Assembly: GCF_002160865.1 (NCBI RefSeq)
Contig: NZ_NFLJ01000016.1
Span: 1 to 60,474 of the forward strand
DNA: 60,474 nt
Origin: Massiliimicrobium timonense
GTDB lineage: Bacteria > Bacillota_I > Bacilli_A > Erysipelotrichales > Coprobacillaceae
Direction of reading: 5' to 3'
The notes under the pieces were generated by a model, which saw nothing but the letters and a program-made list of their open reading frames with translations, did no database searches and was not told the origin of the DNA. The first letter of the stretch is position 1, and the number at the start of each line of letters is the position of its first letter. Below, piece by piece: positions 25,593-34,368 of the stretch. A program made the position numbers and the translations under genes.

Positions 25593-28124
25593 ATGAGTTA
25601 TGCTTCTTTTTCAATTTTTGCTTTAGTATGCTATATTTATCTTTTTTTAGCTTTACTGGCAAGTCAAAAAAATCGATTAATCTTTTCCTTTTTAATTTTA
25701 CTTGTTGATATGATTTTATGGACAGGTGGTTCTTTTGCCATGCGAATGTGCTTTGGACCATCAACTTCGTTCTGGTTCGATGTGTCCTTAATTGGTCTTA
25801 TTTTTATGCCTTATGTTTTTTATAACTTTATTTCTGAATTTATTGGTAAAAAAGATGAAAAAATACGTCGTTTCTGGTTATATATTTCTATTATTTTAAA
25901 TGTTTTAAATTACACAACACATGTTTTTTTAGAAGCTCCAGAAATGATTATGCTACACAATGATGTTGTCTTTATTTATCATTTTACATGGCACATTTAC
26001 ATTGTTATTGGTATTTGCATTATTTGTGCATTACAGATTGTTTATAATGTTTATTGTTGTGTTAAAAATGGGGATCGTATGCTTTATCAGTTTACACCTA
26101 TTTTAGCAGGTATTTCTATCCTGCTACTTGGTCATGGACTCATCATGCTTGATATTTTTAAAGGAATACCTTTAGATATATTAAGTGGAATTATTAATGC
26201 TTTACTATTGTTCTATGCATTGTATAAAAAACATCTTTTTAATTTAAAGTTGCTTGTATCTAAAAGAAATTGTTATGCTATTTCAGCAATCATTACGATT
26301 TTATTATTTAGTAATTACTTAGTTCCATTACGCAATTTTATTGTCCAACATTTTTCTTATTACTTAGATCCAATGATTCTTGTTTTTATTATTTTTATGT
26401 TCGTTTTTGTTTGTATTCAGACATTATTAAAACGTTTTATTGATCAAATCTTTATTAAAGAAGAAAAGCAACAGGCAGATTATTTGAAAAGCTTTTCAGA
26501 TCATGTAAGAAATACTTTAAGCGTTTATGAAATTGCACAAGATATTTGTGAAATTATCACAGAAACATTGGGTGTGCATCGTGTCTATGTCTGTATGCAG
26601 GAAGGTAACCATCAAGATTATCATATTATATATGGTAATGCTTCCTTAGAACGTCAGAATTTTACTTTTCAAGTAGATAATCCAATAGTAGAAGAATTAA
26701 AAGAAAAGAAAGATTGTTTGCTTTATGATGATTTTAAACGTAGTTTAAATTATCGTTCAATGTGGGAAAATGAGAAACAATTATTAGAACATTTGCAGAT
26801 AGAATGTATTGTTCCTTTAATAGAAGATGAATTAATTGGAATGGTATTATTAACAAAAAAGTTAAAAAATCAATATACTTATGAAGATATGAAATTTTTA
26901 TCATCAGTTGCTTCTATTAGTACAATTGCCTTAAAAAATTCTCGTTTATATGAAATGGTCTATCAAGAAGCAATTAGTGACGAGATGACTGGTTTATTAA
27001 ATAGAAAATATTTCTATAAACAATTTGAAGAACTTTTTACTCAAAAAGGAAAAGAGTGTACTTTGACTTTGATTTTAGTCAGTTTAGATGATGTGAGGCT
27101 TTATAATCAGCTTTATGGTACAAAAGAAGGCGATAAAGCTATTATGAAAGCTGCTCAAATCATGCAAAAAACAATGCCTGATACAGCTATTATTTCTCGT
27201 CTATCAGGAAAAGAATTTGCAATTTTATTACCAGAATGCAGTTTGCAGACAGCTCGTGATTTAGCAGAAAATGTTCGCTATCAATTAGCTAATGCTAATA
27301 ATGATCAAGATGATTTTGCTTTAAGATCTGTGACCGGAAGCTTTGGAATTGCTTCTATACCTCTACTTGCCAGTAATCCAAAGCAGTTAGAAGAATATGC
27401 CAACCAGGCTTTATACCAAGCCAAAAGAAGGGGAAAGAATCAGGTTGTTATTTATAATGAAGAAACAAAGTCTTCTATGCAGACACAAAAAGATTCCAAA
27501 GATAAAGAAAATATTTATTCAGAATATGCTGAAATGATTTATGCCTTAACAGCAACCATTGATACCAAAGATCATTATACATTTACCCATTCTAAAAATG
27601 TGGCTTATTATGCTTGTGAATTGGCTTATGCAATTGGGTTGAAAGAAGATGTTGTTGAAATTATTCGAGAAGCTGCACTTTTGCATGATATTGGAAAAAT
27701 TGGTATTCGAGAAGATATACTCAATAAACAAGGTAAATTAACAAGTGAAGAATATGAAATTATGAAAGGTCATGTGGAAAACTCTATTGGCATTATTCGT
27801 TATTTACCATCACTTGATTATGTTATTCCTGTTGTTATATCGCATCATGAAAGATGGGATGGCAGAGGTTATCCACGAGGTATTTCTAAAGAAGATATTC
27901 CTATTGGAGGTAGAATTCTTTGTGTTGCCGATTCTTTTGATGCGATGACATCAAAGCGTTCCTATAAAGAATCTTTTACACTTGAGTATGCAATCAAAGA
28001 ATTAAAAAATCAGGCAGGAAAGCAATTTGATCCTCAATTGGCTGAAGTTTTTGTTCGTCTATTAGAAAGTGGACACATCAAATTACAAGTAGAACAAAGA
28101 GAAAAAAATCATTCTACAGATTAA
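25593..28124 (+). CDS. Membrane sensor with GAF, degenerate GGDEF and HD-GYP domains
   Basis: 843 residues. Residues 1-285 hold about eight or nine membrane segments. A GAF-like domain follows (about 300-465), then a GGDEF domain whose signature is SGKEF (538-542), so cyclase activity is unlikely. Last is an HD-GYP domain with LHDIGKIG (H698-D699) and HHERWDGRGYP (751-761), all metal ligands apparently intact. Expected role: breakdown of c-di-GMP in response to a membrane or GAF-sensed signal. I chose ATG 25593 because GGAGGGAAAG precedes it; earlier in-frame codons lie inside the GH3 gene. Terminator follows. Confidence 0.88.
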   Translation: MSYASFSIFALVCYIYLFLALLASQKNRLIFSFLILLVDMILWTGGSFAMRMCFGPSTSFWFDVSLIGLIFMPYVFYNFISEFIGKKDEKIRRFWLYISIILNVLNYTTHVFLEAPEMIMLHNDVVFIYHFTWHIYIVIGICIICALQIVYNVYCCVKNGDRMLYQFTPILAGISILLLGHGLIMLDIFKGIPLDILSGIINALLLFYALYKKHLFNLKLLVSKRNCYAISAIITILLFSNYLVPLRNFIVQHFSYYLDPMILVFIIFMFVFVCIQTLLKRFIDQIFIKEEKQQADYLKSFSDHVRNTLSVYEIAQDICEIITETLGVHRVYVCMQEGNHQDYHIIYGNASLERQNFTFQVDNPIVEELKEKKDCLLYDDFKRSLNYRSMWENEKQLLEHLQIECIVPLIEDELIGMVLLTKKLKNQYTYEDMKFLSSVASISTIALKNSRLYEMVYQEAISDEMTGLLNRKYFYKQFEELFTQKGKECTLTLILVSLDDVRLYNQLYGTKEGDKAIMKAAQIMQKTMPDTAIISRLSGKEFAILLPECSLQTARDLAENVRYQLANANNDQDDFALRSVTGSFGIASIPLLASNPKQLEEYANQALYQAKRRGKNQVVIYNEETKSSMQTQKDSKDKENIYSEYAEMIYALTATIDTKDHYTFTHSKNVAYYACELAYAIGLKEDVVEIIREAALLHDIGKIGIREDILNKQGKLTSEEYEIMKGHVENSIGIIRYLPSLDYVIPVVISHHERWDGRGYPRGISKEDIPIGGRILCVADSFDAMTSKRSYKESFTLEYAIKELKNQAGKQFDPQLAEVFVRLLESGHIKLQVEQREKNHSTD

Positions 28125-28147
28125 GAAGGAGAAATCCTTCTTTTTTT
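28124..28147 (+). terminator. Terminator behind the HD-GYP gene
   Basis: AGAAGGA pairs with TCCTTCT across GAAA, followed by seven T. It separates the HD-GYP operon from the cyclase operon. Confidence 0.85.
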
Positions 28148-28228
28148 GTTGGGGTATATAAATTTTATATGGATTAAGATATGAGATTTATATTATGCAA
28201 GCGAACCGATATGCGATATAAATAGACT

Positions 28229-28247
28229 TGTATATTTTGAATATACA
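28229..28247. promoter_or_regulatory. Palindrome upstream of the cyclase gene
   Basis: TGTATATT and AATATACA form an inverted repeat with a 3-base centre, ending 13 bases before the ATG and just before the AGAAAGGA ribosome-binding site. It could be an operator or a translation-blocking hairpin. Confidence 0.35.
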
Positions 28248-28260
28248 GAAAGGATTTGTT

Positions 28261-29358
28261 ATGAATGAAAATAAACTTTATCAAAGAATAACTTTATATT
28301 TTTTTATGACTGCTTGCATCTTATGGTTTTTATTATCTTATTTGATTTTTCAAAGATTTGCAGCACTATGGTTTTTAAATATCATCCAGCTTGTCTTTAC
28401 TATTTTTCTTCTCATTATTTTTCATTTCATGATGATGTATATCATGTTAATCAAATATTTAAAAAAATTTGATCATCACCCTAAATTACAAATATTCTGT
28501 CATCATCAGTCCTTTATTCCTCTACCTCATCAAGATATTGCCATGTTTTTATATTTGCATAAAAATCATTCTACCTATCATTCCATGAATATAGCATCTT
28601 TATTAGGACTAGATTTTCAACAACGTCAAACATTAAAAAAGGCACCAGATCAGTTTTGTGAATATATTTTAAATTTAGAAAAACAAATGAATGAAGATCA
28701 TCTTATTGAAATCAATGGAAAGTTCTTATCAATTTATACTTATTCTTTAGAACATGAATTTCTTGGAATTATTATTGACCGTACTCAAGATATGATTAAA
28801 AAAACATGTTTAATCAATCAATTAAAAGAAGTAGAAATCAATTCACAGATTGATTCACTTACAAAAGTATATAATCGTAGAGGTTTTGAATTACATGTCC
28901 AAAACTGTCTTTGTTTAAATTGTCAAGAAGGTGTCATGATGGCTTTAGATGTAGATAATTTTAAATCTATTAATGATAATTATGGTCACCAAGAGGGTGA
29001 TAAAGTACTACAACAGATTGCACAATTTTTAACGCACCATTGTTCTTTACAAGATATTATTGGAAGAATAGGTGGTGATGAATTTTTGATTTTTATACCA
29101 CATACATTACCTATGACTCACTTAGAAACTCAACTCAAATGTTTGATTCAAAAACTTCAAAAGAGTTTAGGTCACTATTACCATGATAATCACGTATCTA
29201 TGAGTATTGGTGTTGTCTTTGTTGGTCCTACCATTCATGATTATCATTCACTATATTATTTTGCTGACATGGCCTTATATCATGCGAAAAAATCAGGAAA
29301 AAATAAATATTATATTTATTATGATTATGAATATAAAAATAGAAAGAGGTTGTTATGA
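28261..29358 (+). CDS. Membrane diguanylate cyclase (GGDEF)
   Basis: 365 residues with two membrane helices (about 10-30 and 38-62), an intermediate sensing region, and a C-terminal GGDEF domain. It has DSLTKVYNRRGFE, DVDNFKSINDNYGHQEGDKVL and an intact GGDEF at 271-275, so c-di-GMP synthesis is likely. The inhibitory I-site is lost: SLQD stands where RxxD would be. The start at ATG 28261 has AAAGGA before it. Its last codon overlaps the next gene (ATGA), linking it to polysaccharide glycosyltransferases. Confidence 0.9.
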   Translation: MNENKLYQRITLYFFMTACILWFLLSYLIFQRFAALWFLNIIQLVFTIFLLIIFHFMMMYIMLIKYLKKFDHHPKLQIFCHHQSFIPLPHQDIAMFLYLHKNHSTYHSMNIASLLGLDFQQRQTLKKAPDQFCEYILNLEKQMNEDHLIEINGKFLSIYTYSLEHEFLGIIIDRTQDMIKKTCLINQLKEVEINSQIDSLTKVYNRRGFELHVQNCLCLNCQEGVMMALDVDNFKSINDNYGHQEGDKVLQQIAQFLTHHCSLQDIIGRIGGDEFLIFIPHTLPMTHLETQLKCLIQKLQKSLGHYYHDNHVSMSIGVVFVGPTIHDYHSLYYFADMALYHAKKSGKNKYYIYYDYEYKNRKRLL

Positions 29359-30407
29359 ACAATACATGTATTTTAATTCCAGCTTTAGAACCTTCATATC
29401 ATTTTATAGATTATGTTAAAGCATTAAAACAAATATCTCATCTTTATATCGTTGTTGTTAATGATGGTTCAAATCAAGACTATCAAGTGATTTTTGATAC
29501 TATTGATCAAATACCACAATGTTATGTCATTAAGCATTCAAAAAATCTAGGCAAAGGAGAAGCTTTAAAAAGTGGTTATCGTTTTATTCAAAAACATTTA
29601 TCATTTTGTCAAAAAATCATCTGTGTCGATTGTGATGGACAACATGCTGTGACAGATATTCAAAACATCATTGAAAAAATGTATCATCAAGAAAGTTTAT
29701 TTATGCTTGGTGTCAGAGATTTTTCTTTACACCATGTTCCCATTAAATCGTGGCTAGGGAATCGTATAGCTTCCATTCTTTTATGGTTTTCTACAGGTTA
29801 TTATATTCAAGATACTCAAACGGGATTAAGAGGTTATGATTATCAATTGCTGGATTCACTTTTAAAAATTCATGGACAAAGATTTGAATATGAAATGAAT
29901 GCATTGGTAGTTCTTTTAAAACAAGGTATTTTGGATACGACAGAGATTCAAACCATTTATTACCATCACAATCAACATAGTCATTTTAGACCTATTCAAG
30001 ATACATGGCTGATTATTAAGAATCTATATCTCCCATTTTGCTTATATACATCTTTTTCTTTTTTATGTTTTATTGTAGATTGGCTCCTTTTTATCAGTTT
30101 TTATTTCTTGTTTACACTTTTCAATTTATCTTCTTTTGAAATAATCTTTTTGGGTAGTTTGTTTGCTCGTCTATTTTCACTTATTTGTCATTATCATCTT
30201 ATCCAAAAATATGTGTTTCAACCTATTTTTCAAAAGTATCGATTGCCTCGCTATATGATTTTGTGCATGACTATTTTCCTTTTATCAGCCACAGGAACGT
30301 ATTTTCTTCAATCTTTTCTGCCAGTCCAAATGAGTAAAATCATGATAGATGGATGCTTATTTATTCTTTCATATTATCTACAAAAAAAGTGGGTTTTCTA
30401 TGATTAA
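29355..30407 (+). CDS. GT2 glycosyltransferase fused to a GtrA-like membrane domain
   Basis: 350 residues. The N-terminal half is a GT2 domain of the dolichyl-phosphate sugar synthase type: VVVNDGSNQD, KNLGKGEALKSGY, CVDCDGQH as the DxD site, QDTQTGLRGY. The C-terminal part (about 225-350) has four membrane helices in the GtrA pattern. Such proteins make and flip polyprenyl-phosphate sugars. It overlaps the cyclase by 4 bases and the BcsA-like gene by 8. Likely role: supply of lipid-linked sugar for the surface polymer. Confidence 0.85.
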   Translation: MNNTCILIPALEPSYHFIDYVKALKQISHLYIVVVNDGSNQDYQVIFDTIDQIPQCYVIKHSKNLGKGEALKSGYRFIQKHLSFCQKIICVDCDGQHAVTDIQNIIEKMYHQESLFMLGVRDFSLHHVPIKSWLGNRIASILLWFSTGYYIQDTQTGLRGYDYQLLDSLLKIHGQRFEYEMNALVVLLKQGILDTTEIQTIYYHHNQHSHFRPIQDTWLIIKNLYLPFCLYTSFSFLCFIVDWLLFISFYFLFTLFNLSSFEIIFLGSLFARLFSLICHYHLIQKYVFQPIFQKYRLPRYMILCMTIFLLSATGTYFLQSFLPVQMSKIMIDGCLFILSYYLQKKWVFYD

Positions 30408-32610
30408 GAAAAGCAATATCATCTTTATTTTATCCTTTATCTTTTCATCTCTTTATCTGATCTGGCGAACATTCTGGACTTTGCCATTGAATCAAAGTAT
30501 GGGTGAAATTATATTTGCAGTCATATTATTGTTATCTGAAATTATCACAACTTTTACAAGTTTTGAGCTGATCATTCATAAAATGAGGAATGTTGAAAAA
30601 AGATTGGTTCCACCTGTTTTACAAGCCCAAGATTATCCTGAAATTGATATTTTTATCGCCACTCACAATGAAAGTGTTGACTTACTATATAAAACAGTGA
30701 ATGCCTGTACTTTCTTAGAATATCCGGACTTACAGCTTGTACATATTTATATTTGTGATGACCAAAATCGACCAGAAGTCAAACACCTGGCTGAACATTT
30801 TGGTGTTGGATATATTGGTTTAGAATATAATCAACATGCAAAAGCAGGTAATTTTAATCATGCCTTATCAATGACACATTCACCACTCATTGTGACTTTT
30901 GATGCTGATATGATACCAGAAAGAACTTTTTTAATGAAGACAGTTCCTTATTTTTTTATGAAAGATACAAAGACATCTTCTTATTTACCAATTGCTTTAG
31001 TGCAAACACCCCAAAGTTTCTATAATCAGGATTTGTTTCAATTTCATCTTTTTTCAGAAACAACAATTCCCAATGAACAGGACTTTTTTTCAAAAGAAAT
31101 CAATGTTTTAAGAAATGCACATTTTGGTGCTAGTTATACAGGAAGTAATGCTGTGATATTACGTGAAGCTCTTGAAAAGATAGGTGGTTTTCCTTACCAT
31201 ACTGTTACAGAAGATTTTGAAACAAGCATTCGTTTACAAAAAGCAGGATATTGGACTTATTCGACTCAAGAATCTCTTGCTTCTGGCTTATCAACAACAA
31301 CAATTCCAAGTATGATCCAACAAAGAATTCGTTGGGCTCAAGGTGTCATTCAAAGTATATATAATACACATGCCTGTACAACATCATCTCTTTCTTTAGG
31401 TTTAAGATTATCCTATCTGTGTGCGTTTCTTTATTGGTGGTCTTTTTTGACACGTCTTATTTTTATTTTAGCTCCGATTCTCTTTGCTTTATTTGATTTA
31501 CAGTTTGTTCAATGCCATTTTGGAGAGTTACTGATCTTTTGGTTACCATCTTCTATTTTTTATCATCTTTCTTTAAACGCTTTATCTACACAAACAAGAA
31601 ATCAACGATGGAGTCAAATCATTGATACCATTCTTGCACCATTTTTAATTATTCCTGTCCTTTTAGAAACATTAGGAATACATCAAAAAATATTTAAAGT
31701 CACAAATAAAAAGAAAGCAACTATGCATACACGTTCATTATTCTATATGATTCCTCATTTGATCCTGGTTATTCTAACGATATTGGCAATTATCCGCTAT
31801 GGCATGGGAAAATATGGCTCTGCCTTATTTTACAGCAGTGTTATTTTATTTTGGCTATTTTATAATCTGGTAACTTTGTGTTTTGCTATTTTCTTTATGT
31901 TAGGAAGACCATCATATCGTGCATATGAACGTTTTTCTATTCAAGAAGCTATTGATATTCATTTTCATCATCAAACATATCAGGGAATGAGTGTTGATTT
32001 CTCTTATGTCAGTTTATCATTTTCTTTATCATTACCTTTTTATGTTCCAGCTGATATTCCTTTTTATATAGAAATCAAAACTGATCAATATCAAACCACG
32101 TTACCTGTACAACTTTTATATGTCAAAGTTGTACAAGAACAATGGGTTTATGTAGTGCTACTACAGGATACACCAGAAGAAGACTATCGCCAATATCTTC
32201 AAATTATCCATGATCGTAAACATTCTTTACCTTCACATATTGATGAGTGGTCTTCTCTATATGATGATCTCTATCGTAATATTCAATCACGTTTTCAAAA
32301 AAGGCAACAAGAACAAAGGCAAACTTTTCGTATTCCTGTTGAACAGGTATTTCATTTGACAAATGGTATGGAAATTTTTGTAGTTGATTTTAATTATCAT
32401 TATCTTCTTGTGAAAGACTTTCAAGGAGATAAGCTAAAGGAATATTGTTTAAATTGGTATGGAATGATTTTTCAATTACGTTTTAAAAAGCAAGTCAATC
32501 ATCAACTTTGCCTTTTAGAAGTTATCAATTTTGAGGAACTTTTCTTCAATAAAAAAGCGTTAAAAGTATTTCTACAACATCTCATATACACAAAGGTGGA
32601 TGAAACATGA
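30400..32610 (+). CDS. BcsA/cellulose-synthase-like processive glycosyltransferase with PilZ-like C terminus
   Basis: 736 residues with membrane helices near the N terminus and after residue 330. The GT2 core has D120-D121, DAD (168-170), the base D in TEDFETS (271-272) and QRIRW (308-312), the full processive-synthase set. A PilZ-like segment follows: RAYER (507-511) and DFSYVS (533-538, final G replaced by S). A second similar segment has RQTFR (640-644) and DFNYHY (663-668). Start ATG 30400 overlaps the preceding gene. Expected: c-di-GMP-gated synthesis of an unknown beta-linked polymer; no BcsB partner is present. Confidence 0.85.
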   Translation: MIKKSNIIFILSFIFSSLYLIWRTFWTLPLNQSMGEIIFAVILLLSEIITTFTSFELIIHKMRNVEKRLVPPVLQAQDYPEIDIFIATHNESVDLLYKTVNACTFLEYPDLQLVHIYICDDQNRPEVKHLAEHFGVGYIGLEYNQHAKAGNFNHALSMTHSPLIVTFDADMIPERTFLMKTVPYFFMKDTKTSSYLPIALVQTPQSFYNQDLFQFHLFSETTIPNEQDFFSKEINVLRNAHFGASYTGSNAVILREALEKIGGFPYHTVTEDFETSIRLQKAGYWTYSTQESLASGLSTTTIPSMIQQRIRWAQGVIQSIYNTHACTTSSLSLGLRLSYLCAFLYWWSFLTRLIFILAPILFALFDLQFVQCHFGELLIFWLPSSIFYHLSLNALSTQTRNQRWSQIIDTILAPFLIIPVLLETLGIHQKIFKVTNKKKATMHTRSLFYMIPHLILVILTILAIIRYGMGKYGSALFYSSVILFWLFYNLVTLCFAIFFMLGRPSYRAYERFSIQEAIDIHFHHQTYQGMSVDFSYVSLSFSLSLPFYVPADIPFYIEIKTDQYQTTLPVQLLYVKVVQEQWVYVVLLQDTPEEDYRQYLQIIHDRKHSLPSHIDEWSSLYDDLYRNIQSRFQKRQQEQRQTFRIPVEQVFHLTNGMEIFVVDFNYHYLLVKDFQGDKLKEYCLNWYGMIFQLRFKKQVNHQLCLLEVINFEELFFNKKALKVFLQHLIYTKVDET

Positions 32611-34367
32611 TTTTTATATTTTTTATATCTTTAGCTGGTTATATATCTTTTCTATCAACAAAAGTTACGAAAACATATGTTCCAGTACTCACTTTAAGTT
32701 TGATAGGTTTATGTATTTATATTGGAGGTATTTTTCACATTCTTCAAATCATGGCATATATTGTCCTATTGATTGGGATGATATTAGGAATCATCGCCAT
32801 CAAAAGAATAAACATCAAAAGATTATCTTTTCCATATTGTTCTTTATGGACCTTATGTTTTATGATCATAGCTATCCTATTTTTTATTCTGTCATTATTT
32901 TTAAAATTTGATCATTTTGATAATTTTTCACATTGGGGAATTGTTGTAAAAAATATGCTTACTAATCATCGCTTTCCAGAAGCTAGAGATATGCTTATTG
33001 CATTTAAAGATTATCCATTAGGTATGTCATCATTAATTTATTATTTTTGCTTATTTTTAGGAAACAATCAGGGCATAATGATTATGTGCCAAAATGTGTT
33101 TATATTTTCATGCTTTTATGCTATGTTTGGTATCATAGAGGAAAAAAAGAGATTTTTACTTTATGTTATATTATCTACAGGATGTACTTTTATGATTTAT
33201 TTGAATATCACAATTCGCATTCAAAACCTACTTGTAGATTTTATATTACCATTACTAACTTTAGCAATATGCTCGTATATCTATCATCAACGAGATGATT
33301 TGATGAGTGCTTTGTATTTGATACCATTACTAGGTTTTTTAACTGTTATTAAAGAAATAGGTTTCTTTTTCATGTTGATAGCTTTTATATATTGGCAATG
33401 GTATTGTTGGCATAGTTCAGTTTCTTTGATGCAAAAATTAATCATGACAATAACAATTCTGATTATGAGTTTATTACCATTTTTATTATGGAAATATCAT
33501 ATGTCTATAACTTTTGCAGGAATGACACATAAGTTCGACTTATTATCAAAAACAATATCTGTGAATCAATATCCTACGATGATTTTATTCTTTTTTCAAT
33601 CGCTTTTTCATTTATCCAATCGTTCTACACAAACATTTCTTTTCTTTGAAATTCTTGTGATTGGATTATTGATTTTTCATCATTTCTTGATAAAGAAAAA
33701 ATGGCAATTAAAAAAAGCATGGTTATTAGGACATATGATTGTGGTGGTCTATGTATTTGGATTATTAGGGATGTATTTGTTTTCTATGCCTGAAGATGAG
33801 GCTATTCGTTTAGCAGGGATGGAACGCTATATATGTAGTATCGTTGTTTTTTATGTGGGGATGATTATGATGACTATAGTCAAAGATATTGAACGTTCGT
33901 TTTATATTCAATTGAAAGACAGTTATCATTATCAAGCTTTTTATTCACCACAGACAAAGAAAATTTATCAAAATACAACTTTAGTATTCATGATAATCAC
34001 TTTCTCATGTGTATATTCAGAATTATGTGAATTAATCGCTTTGCGACAAAATCATTCTTCTTCTCTTGCCAGTCAAGTTGAACAATTGGTAGGAGATCAA
34101 TGGTATAGTCGTAATCAAATGGACTTATCACGTTATTTAGTCATTGCTTCTAATCAAAATCAGCAAGTTTCTCAATATCAGTTAAGTTATACGATGAAAT
34201 ATTTCTTATACGCACCTTATGTAGATACATTATCCTATTTAAATGAGGATATAGATATAGAAAGCTATGATTATGTGATTATTCTTAATCGGGAATATAT
34301 TGATGAAACAGTGATAAAAAAGTATCCAGTCTTTTGTGAAGAAGGAATTTATAAGATAAAGAGATGA
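32607..34367 (+). CDS. Large polytopic membrane protein, GT-C-like
   Basis: 586 residues with a dozen or so membrane helices and a C-terminal extracytoplasmic domain. The loop HFDNFSHWGIVVKNML (about residues 100-115), followed by FKDYPLG, recalls the first loop of GT-C glycosyltransferases, where an acidic residue is catalytic. I do not recognise a precise family. It overlaps the BcsA-like gene by 4 bases (ATGA), so it very likely modifies or extends the same polymer from a lipid-linked sugar donor. Confidence 0.7.
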   Translation: MIFIFFISLAGYISFLSTKVTKTYVPVLTLSLIGLCIYIGGIFHILQIMAYIVLLIGMILGIIAIKRINIKRLSFPYCSLWTLCFMIIAILFFILSLFLKFDHFDNFSHWGIVVKNMLTNHRFPEARDMLIAFKDYPLGMSSLIYYFCLFLGNNQGIMIMCQNVFIFSCFYAMFGIIEEKKRFLLYVILSTGCTFMIYLNITIRIQNLLVDFILPLLTLAICSYIYHQRDDLMSALYLIPLLGFLTVIKEIGFFFMLIAFIYWQWYCWHSSVSLMQKLIMTITILIMSLLPFLLWKYHMSITFAGMTHKFDLLSKTISVNQYPTMILFFFQSLFHLSNRSTQTFLFFEILVIGLLIFHHFLIKKKWQLKKAWLLGHMIVVVYVFGLLGMYLFSMPEDEAIRLAGMERYICSIVVFYVGMIMMTIVKDIERSFYIQLKDSYHYQAFYSPQTKKIYQNTTLVFMIITFSCVYSELCELIALRQNHSSSLASQVEQLVGDQWYSRNQMDLSRYLVIASNQNQQVSQYQLSYTMKYFLYAPYVDTLSYLNEDIDIESYDYVIILNREYIDETVIKKYPVFCEEGIYKIKR

Positions 34368-34368
34368 A

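Noticed and set aside
28148-28260. c-di-GMP riboswitch before the diguanylate cyclase
   Set aside because: No GEMM-type conserved bases or two-helix layout are visible; only a short palindrome is present.
32600-33298. Aromatic-rich short ORFs overlapping the GT-C-like gene
   Set aside because: They are alternate-frame readings of AT-rich membrane-protein codons, without ribosome-binding sites.
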